DNA of 13,696 bases. Source: Thelonectria olida. Lineage: Eukaryota > Ascomycota > Sordariomycetes > Hypocreales > Nectriaceae. Every line of letters starts with the position of its first letter. Within the stretch, counting starts at the first letter, position 1. A program made the translations under genes and the position numbers. Below are positions 8,643-13,696 of this stretch, one piece after another. The stretch lies in NCBI GenBank assembly GCA_020736575.1, contig JAGPYM010000156.1, positions 1 to 13,696 of the forward strand, in the 5' to 3' direction. The notes under the pieces were generated by a model. It made no database searches. It was not told the DNA's origin and worked only from the letters and a program-made list of their open reading frames with translations.

Positions 8643-10180
8643 ATGAAATTGACGCTGTTTTTAAGCGCTTTCCTCTTTGGAGGACTGATGGTTTCGGCTG
8701 AGCGCCCTCCCTACGGCAAGGTAAACCCAGTCAAAGGACTCAACCTCCAATACAGATACAAAAAGACATGCACCATTCCAGCCAGGGGAGGTGACAAAGA
8801 TGACTCTGGGGCTATTGAAACTGCCTTCAGAAGATGCCAGAGGACTCTTTGATTGTCTTTCAGAACACCACCTACAACATTGGCAAGGTCCTCAACTTTC
8901 CTAATCTCAACAATGTTAAGATAGACATCCGGGGAACTCTGAAGGTATTCTTTGCATCCGTTATTTCTATTCGCTTTTCACTAAATACGGCCTAGTGGAG
9001 CAATGATACCACCTACTGGCTTGAGAATTCTCTCCCAATCGGTCCAGGCAAGGACCAGAATGAGTACCCGCCGGCAGCGTATCAAAACCAAACTACTGCT
9101 TTCATTCTCGGGGGAAAGCATCTTTATGTTGAGGGACACGGGTACGGAACCTTTGACGGTAACGGGCAAGTTTGGTACGACTTGGTCAAGGGGCAATCAA
9201 ACTACCCTCGTAAGTGGAACCCATCGGATGGTAGCACAGGGAGCTACCGGAATAGATATTGAATTTTGTTTCAGAGCGACCGCATGCCATTGTTATTACC
9301 GCTACGGACTCTTACTTCCATGGCCTACGCTGGGTTCAACCTCAGATGTGGTAGGATCTCAAGCCCTGTGCCCAAAAGACCCATTACAGCAGCTAAACGC
9401 CTCCAGGACTGTCACTATCGTTGGATCCGAGCGAGTGTTGCTGGAGGATATATTCGTTCAAGCCAAGAGTGGGAATGAAAATCCAGCCCGTAATACTGAC
9501 GGCGCTAATACTATGTTTTCGGACTTTATCACCCTCCGCGGTTGGGAAGTTGAGAATGGCGATGACTGTATCGCGCTCAAGGCCAACTCCACTAACATTC
9601 TCCTGGAAGACCTTACTTTTATTAGTGGCCAAGGTGTTGCTATTGGAAGTATCGGGCAGTATGATGGTCGATATGAGATAGTAACTCGTGTCACTGTCCG
9701 CAGAGTCAAGCTGCACAAGTCTAGATACGTTGCACGTATTAAGACGTGGACAGGTGAAGTCAACCAGTCACCTCCGAATGGCGGCGGCGGCGGCATTGGC
9801 GGTAAGTATCTCACCTCAGTCAGACCCGACGTGGACGAGTGCTAACCCAACATCGTCGTGCAGGTGCAGAGGATATTGTTTTCCAGGATATGAAGTTTGA
9901 GCAACTTGAAAGAGCCCCGTTTATCATTAACCAATGCTACAGTAACGTTGGCACCATTGACTGCGACACATCTCTGTTTGAAGTTGGAAACGTTACATAC
10001 TCCAACATCAAGGGCACAACTGAAGCGTCGAGAATTGCCGAGTTTCAATGCAGTAAGGCACAGAACGGCTGCGAGGGACTTGCTTTTGATGGAATTGAGG
10101 TAATAAAAATGGATGGCAATAAGACTACTAGTGTTAGGTGTAAGAATGTAATCGCACCCAAGGGGTTCCAATGTGGATAA
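8643..10180 (+). CDS. GH28 exo-polygalacturonase-like enzyme; one frameshift
   Basis: This is a secreted inverting pectinase with a right-handed beta-helix fold, expected to release galacturonic acid or short products from chain ends of homo- or rhamnogalacturonan. Exons: 8643-8944, 8996-9209, 9275-9350, 9407-9801, 9864-10180; introns are 51-65 bases, GT..AG, in phase. The total is about 434 residues, usual for fungal exo-acting GH28. The ATG begins a clean signal peptide (MKLTLFLSAFLFGGLMVSA). Catalytic landmarks are present: NTDG (9492-9503), GDD (9558-9566) and RIK (9735-9743). The position usually held by His in G-H-G is Gln (GQGVAIGS, codon 9630-9632), a variation seen in exo-type members, which argues against an endo-polygalacturonase. 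Within exon 1 the frame jumps by one base between TGC (8835) and GAG (8840), just after DDSGAIETAFRRC; all other coding sequence is open. The stop lies within a few bases of the AT-rich block. Confidence 0.88.
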
Positions 10181-10392
10181 TAAGAACCTATTAGTATTAG
10201 TGCCCTTATTATAAATATAAATATTTTTAGAATTAGTAATTTTTATTATTATATTAACTCTTTTATATATTTTTCTACTTAGTTGCCTTACTTATTTTTA
10301 TTAGCTTAATTGCTTTTAAACTTATTTAACTTATTTTTAAATTTTTCCTTCTTTTTATTTTATTTTACTTATAAGTAAGTAGCCTTATAAGT

Positions 10393-11050
10393 AACTATTT
10401 AAATTATTACTAATATATATAATAGCTTTTAAAGCTATAGCTTTAAGTTATGCCCTTATATTTTTTTAAAAAATAATTAGTTATTTTAATTAAGTTTATT
10501 ATTTCTTATTTAATTTAAAAGGTAATTAAGTTAGTTAATTTTTCTATTAAAAAATTTAAAATTATTTTCTTATATATTTAATCTTTTAATTAAAATATAA
10601 TAGCTTAAAAAAACTAGGTTAATTTTTTATATTATTTTTAATAGTATATGTATTTTAATTAATATAGAAATATTAAAAAGTTATAACTATTTAAAATACT
10701 TTTTAAACTGTTTAATTAAATAAATATATTTAAGAAAATATATATAATTTAATAAATATTAAGCTATTATATTAATATTATCTTTTTAATTTATAGTTTA
10801 TTTAATTAATAGAAATTTAATTATATTAAATTATAAATTATATAATTAATTAAATTATATAAATTAAAATTTAGAAAAAGTAGTACTTTTATATTAAAAG
10901 CTTAAAATAAAGTTTTATAATTAAAATTTATTTAATAAGAATCTTTATTTAATAAGAATTTTTATTTAAAAATTAATTATAAACTTTAAAAAAAGCTTAT
11001 TATAATAAATATAAAGCTAGGTTTTACTAATATTAACTTTTATTATATAT
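10393..11050 (+). repeat. long direct repeat, copy A
   Basis: This segment matches 11476-12115 at a nearly constant offset of 1083 bases, falling to 1065 at the 3' end because copy A holds an extra roughly 17-base duplication (AATAAGAATTTTTATTT type, near 10935-10970). Matching stretches include AATAGCTTTTAAAG and AATATTAAGCTATTATATTA. The differences are mostly C/T and G/A, as RIP would leave. Confidence 0.75.
10825..11050 (+). repeat. arm of an inverted repeat (pairs with 11127-11330)
   Basis: The 3' part of copy A has its reverse complement at 11127-11330, separated by about 76 bases. Matching pieces include TACTTTTATATTAAAAGCTT and AGCTTATTATAATAAATATA. The arrangement would fold into a long hairpin or mark two abutting, oppositely oriented element ends. 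Confidence 0.65.
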
Positions 11051-11126
11051 TAATTTTAAGTATATTTTAATAGATAATAAATATAATATATTATTATTTA
11101 AAAAGCTAATAATTTAAATATATAAG

Positions 11127-11330
11127 AAAAGTTAATATAAACTAAACTTTAATTTTATATTTATTATAATAAGCTTTTTAATAGGGCTTATAATTAGTTT
11201 TAAAATAAAAGTTTTTATTAAATAAATTTTATTTAAAAAATCTTATTTTAAGCTTTTAATATAAAAGTATTTATTTTTTTATTTAATTTTAATTTATATA
11301 ATTTAACTAATAATATAATATATAATAGTT
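11127..11330 (-). repeat. inverted copy of the ~150-base unit
   Basis: Read on the minus strand this contains the same unit as 10881-11050: ATATTAAAAGCTTAAAATAA, a T-rich middle, then AAAGCTTATTATAATAAATA and a TATTAACTTTT end. The match continues beyond the unit into TATATAAATTAAAATT on the far side. Confidence 0.65.
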
Positions 11331-11475
11331 AAAATACTTAACTTTTTAATTTATTTTTAAACTTTCTTTTTTACTTAACCCTTTTAGCTTTTCCCTTTAC
11401 TTTTTAACCCTTATATTTACTTATCTATTTAACTTACTTTTTATTTTTAAATTTTTCCTTTATAGCCTTTTAAAT

Positions 11476-12115
11476 AACTATTTAAATTATTACTATTATA
11501 TATAATAGCTTTTAAAGTTATAGCTTAAAATTATACTCTTATATTTTTTTAAAAAATAATTAGTTATTTTAATTACACTTATTATTTTTTATTTAATTTA
11601 AAAAGCAATTAAGTTAGCTAACTTTCCTATTAAAAACTTTAAAATTATCTTTTTATATATTTAATTTATTAATTAAAATATAGTAGCCTAAAAGGACTAA
11701 GTTAATTTTTTATATTACTTTTAATAGTATATTTATATTAACTAATATAAAAATATTAAAAGATTATTACTATTTAAAATGCTTTTTAAACTTTTTAATT
11801 AAATAAATATATTTAATAAAATTTATATAACTTAATAAATATTAAGCTATTATATTAATATTATTTGTTTAAATTATAATTTATTTAATTAGTAAGAGGT
11901 TAGCTATATTAAATTATATATTATATAATTAGTTAAGTTATATAAATTAGGGTTTAAAATAGTAGTACTTTTATATTAAAAGCTTAAAATAACGTTTTTT
12001 AAATAATGTTTATTTAATAAGAATTTTTATTTAAAAGCTAATTATAAACCTTATAAAAAAGCTTATTATAATAAATATAAAGCTAGGTTTTATTTATATT
12101 AACTTTTATTATATA
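11476..12115 (+). repeat. long direct repeat, copy B
   Basis: This is the second copy of the segment at 10393-11050, diverged mainly by C/T and G/A differences and a few short indels. It ends in the same 150-base unit (11963-12115). Confidence 0.75.
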
Positions 12116-12720
12116 CTAGTACTAGGCTAATTTTAATAAATAATATAATTACTTATTATATATTATAATATAAAAACTTTTTTAAATATATTAAAATATA
12201 AATATATATAAATAAATTTATACTTTTATTAATAAGTTAATAAATATTTTTATAAGTTTTATAAATTTTATAAAAAAGAAAATTATTAAAGTTTAAAATA
12301 AAATTAATTAAATAATAAAATAATAAAATTTATAAAAATCTTTTTTTTAATTTTAATTATTATAATATTTTATTTATATTAAATGCTATTAATATAAGGA
12401 ATATTATTTTTAAATAGTTTTACTATTTCTTTAATTAAATTTTTTATAAATAGTATAAATACTTTTATTTAAATTATTAACTTAATATAAAATTAATTTT
12501 AAAGAGTTTTTAATATTTTAACTATGTAATTTAAAATAGTTTATTAAAAAAACTATATAATAAATAGTATAAATTACTAATTTAATTAGATTAATATTAA
12601 AATAAAAAAGAAAATATATTATTTAAATTATTTCTATTTTTTTATAGCTTTTAATAATTATAAATTTTTCCTATTATAATAAGTGTTAATTTTTAAAAAA
12701 TAATATATATTAAATATATA

Positions 12721-12862
12721 TATTAAAAGCTTAAAATAAAGTTTTTTAAATAAGGTTTATTTAATAGATACTTTTATTTTAAAACTAATTATAAGCCCTA
12801 TTAGAAAGCTTATTATAATAAATATAAAGCTAGGGTTTAGCTTATATTAACCTCTATTATAT
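12721..12862 (+). repeat. ~150-base unit, solitary copy 4
   Basis: This contains the unit only (TTAAAAGCTTAAAATAAAG through AGCTTATTATAATAAATATA to TATATTAACCTCTATTATAT), without the longer upstream sequence of copies A and B. It looks like a solo terminal repeat or a truncated copy. Confidence 0.65.
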
Positions 12863-12972
12863 ATAATAAATATATTTATTTTATTTTATTATAAAAAATA
12901 GATTTAAATTATAATTTAAGCTTTAATAATTATAATATAATATAATATTTAATATTATTATAAAATTAATTT

Positions 12973-13120
12973 TTTATATTAAAAGCTTAAAATAAGATTT
13001 TTTAAATAAGGTTTCTTAAATAGTAACTTTTATTTTAAAACTAATTATAAGCTTTATTAAAAAATCTATTATAATAAATATAAAGTTAAAACTTAACTTA
13101 TATTAACTTTTATTATATAT
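12973..13120 (+). repeat. ~150-base unit, solitary copy 5
   Basis: A further unit-only copy in the same orientation, about 250 bases after copy 4, more eroded (AGCTTATTATAAT has become ATCTATTATAAT). It ends in the same TATATTAACTTTTATTATAT. Confidence 0.65.
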
Positions 13121-13696
13121 TTAAATTATTAGCTTTTTTAATTATAATTATAATAAAATTAATTTTATTTATAAAATATTTTATAATATAAATATATTTA
13201 TTTAAAAAGTATTTAATTTACTTTTTACTTTTTAATTAATATTTAAATTTAAAAAAGTAAATATTTTTAGCATTTTTTTAATAATTTATTTTTAAAAGGA
13301 GGCTTTTAAAATTTCTATTATTAGTACTTATAATATTAAATATAAAACTAAGTAATTTTAAAAGTATATAATTATAATAATTTTATTTAAAACCTTATTA
13401 ATAGTAAGTTATAAAATACTTTTAAACTATTATTTAAAAGCTATTTAAATACTTTTATTATTTTATATATTTTTAATATAAGTATTTAATTTAATATTTT
13501 TATATTTATTATAATATTTAATAAAGCTTTAATAAATATTATTATTTTAATTATATATTTTTATAATCTTTTTATTAAAAGTATTATAAATTTAATTATA
13601 TAATTATTAAAATTAAAAGATTTATATATAATATTATTAATAAAAAGCTATATTTTGTTTAATAAAAATAGTAACTAATTATAAAATATTAAAATA

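Larger units (their letters stand above)
10185..13696. repeat. AT-rich, RIP-type repeat block
   Basis: About 3.5 kb of almost pure A and T begins immediately after the GH28 stop codon. Where C occurs it is nearly always followed by T or C and almost never by A, and TpG is equally rare, the result expected when CpA is converted to TpA on both strands. No coding frame survives. The block holds several related direct and inverted copies, listed separately. I infer transposon-derived DNA destroyed by RIP; the element type cannot be told from the sequence. Confidence 0.85.

Noticed and set aside
9780..9796. GGC run as a microsatellite
   Set aside because: It codes the glycine-rich loop that GH28 exo-type enzymes normally have before the last exon; five units in a conserved place need no special explanation.
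9458..9814. 118-codon minus-strand frame
   Set aside because: Shadow of GH28 exon 4, which carries NTDG, GDD and RIK in the sense frame.
10185..13696. Mitochondrial DNA insertion or centromere as the source of the AT-rich block
   Set aside because: The near-absence of CpA/TpG and the C/T, G/A differences between copies fit RIP better, and no mitochondrial gene or tRNA can be seen; a centromere cannot be excluded from sequence alone.

Overview
The window comes from a filamentous ascomycete (Pezizomycotina). Its genes carry many short introns of about 48-75 bp with GT..AG ends and CTAAC-like branch sites, the encoded proteins are secreted plant-polysaccharide enzymes of typical fungal families, and a gene-bearing segment of balanced base composition sits between very AT-rich blocks. 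The right block (about 10185 to the end) nearly lacks CpA and TpG, the mark of repeat-induced point mutation (RIP). I can place it no more finely than that.

Layout: 1-240 is an AT-rich edge. 570-872 is the first piece of a broken MFS sugar transporter. 1483-3542 (+) is a heavily decayed GH79 beta-glucuronidase-like gene, with both catalytic glutamates and the C-terminal domain still legible in shifting frames. 3543-4495 holds no recognisable gene. 4496-6336 (-) is a seven-exon GH43 gene of the exo-beta-1,3-galactanase type, complete except for one 2-base frameshift. 6337-7200 is its upstream region and contains a strong G-quadruplex motif. 7204-7746 (+) is the C-terminal relic of an SGNH/GDSL esterase resembling rhamnogalacturonan acetylesterases. 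7747-8640 is mostly empty, apart from one doubtful antisense reading frame and the GH28 promoter. 8643-10180 (+) is a five-exon GH28 exo-polygalacturonase-like gene, complete except for one 1-base frameshift. Its stop codon lies within a few bases of the AT-rich block, which contains direct and inverted copies of a repeat that is probably a RIP-degraded transposon.

Taken together, a sugar transporter, GH79, GH43, an SGNH esterase and GH28 read as a small locus for taking apart pectin and arabinogalactan side chains (galacturonan/rhamnogalacturonan backbone, acetyl groups, beta-1,3-galactan, glucuronic acid caps) and importing the sugars. Every member carries at least one disabling change, from one frameshift (GH43, GH28) to near-total loss (transporter, esterase). 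The locus therefore looks like a CAZyme cluster in graded decay on an island inside AT-rich, transposon-derived DNA. No CRISPR array, tRNA or rRNA was seen.
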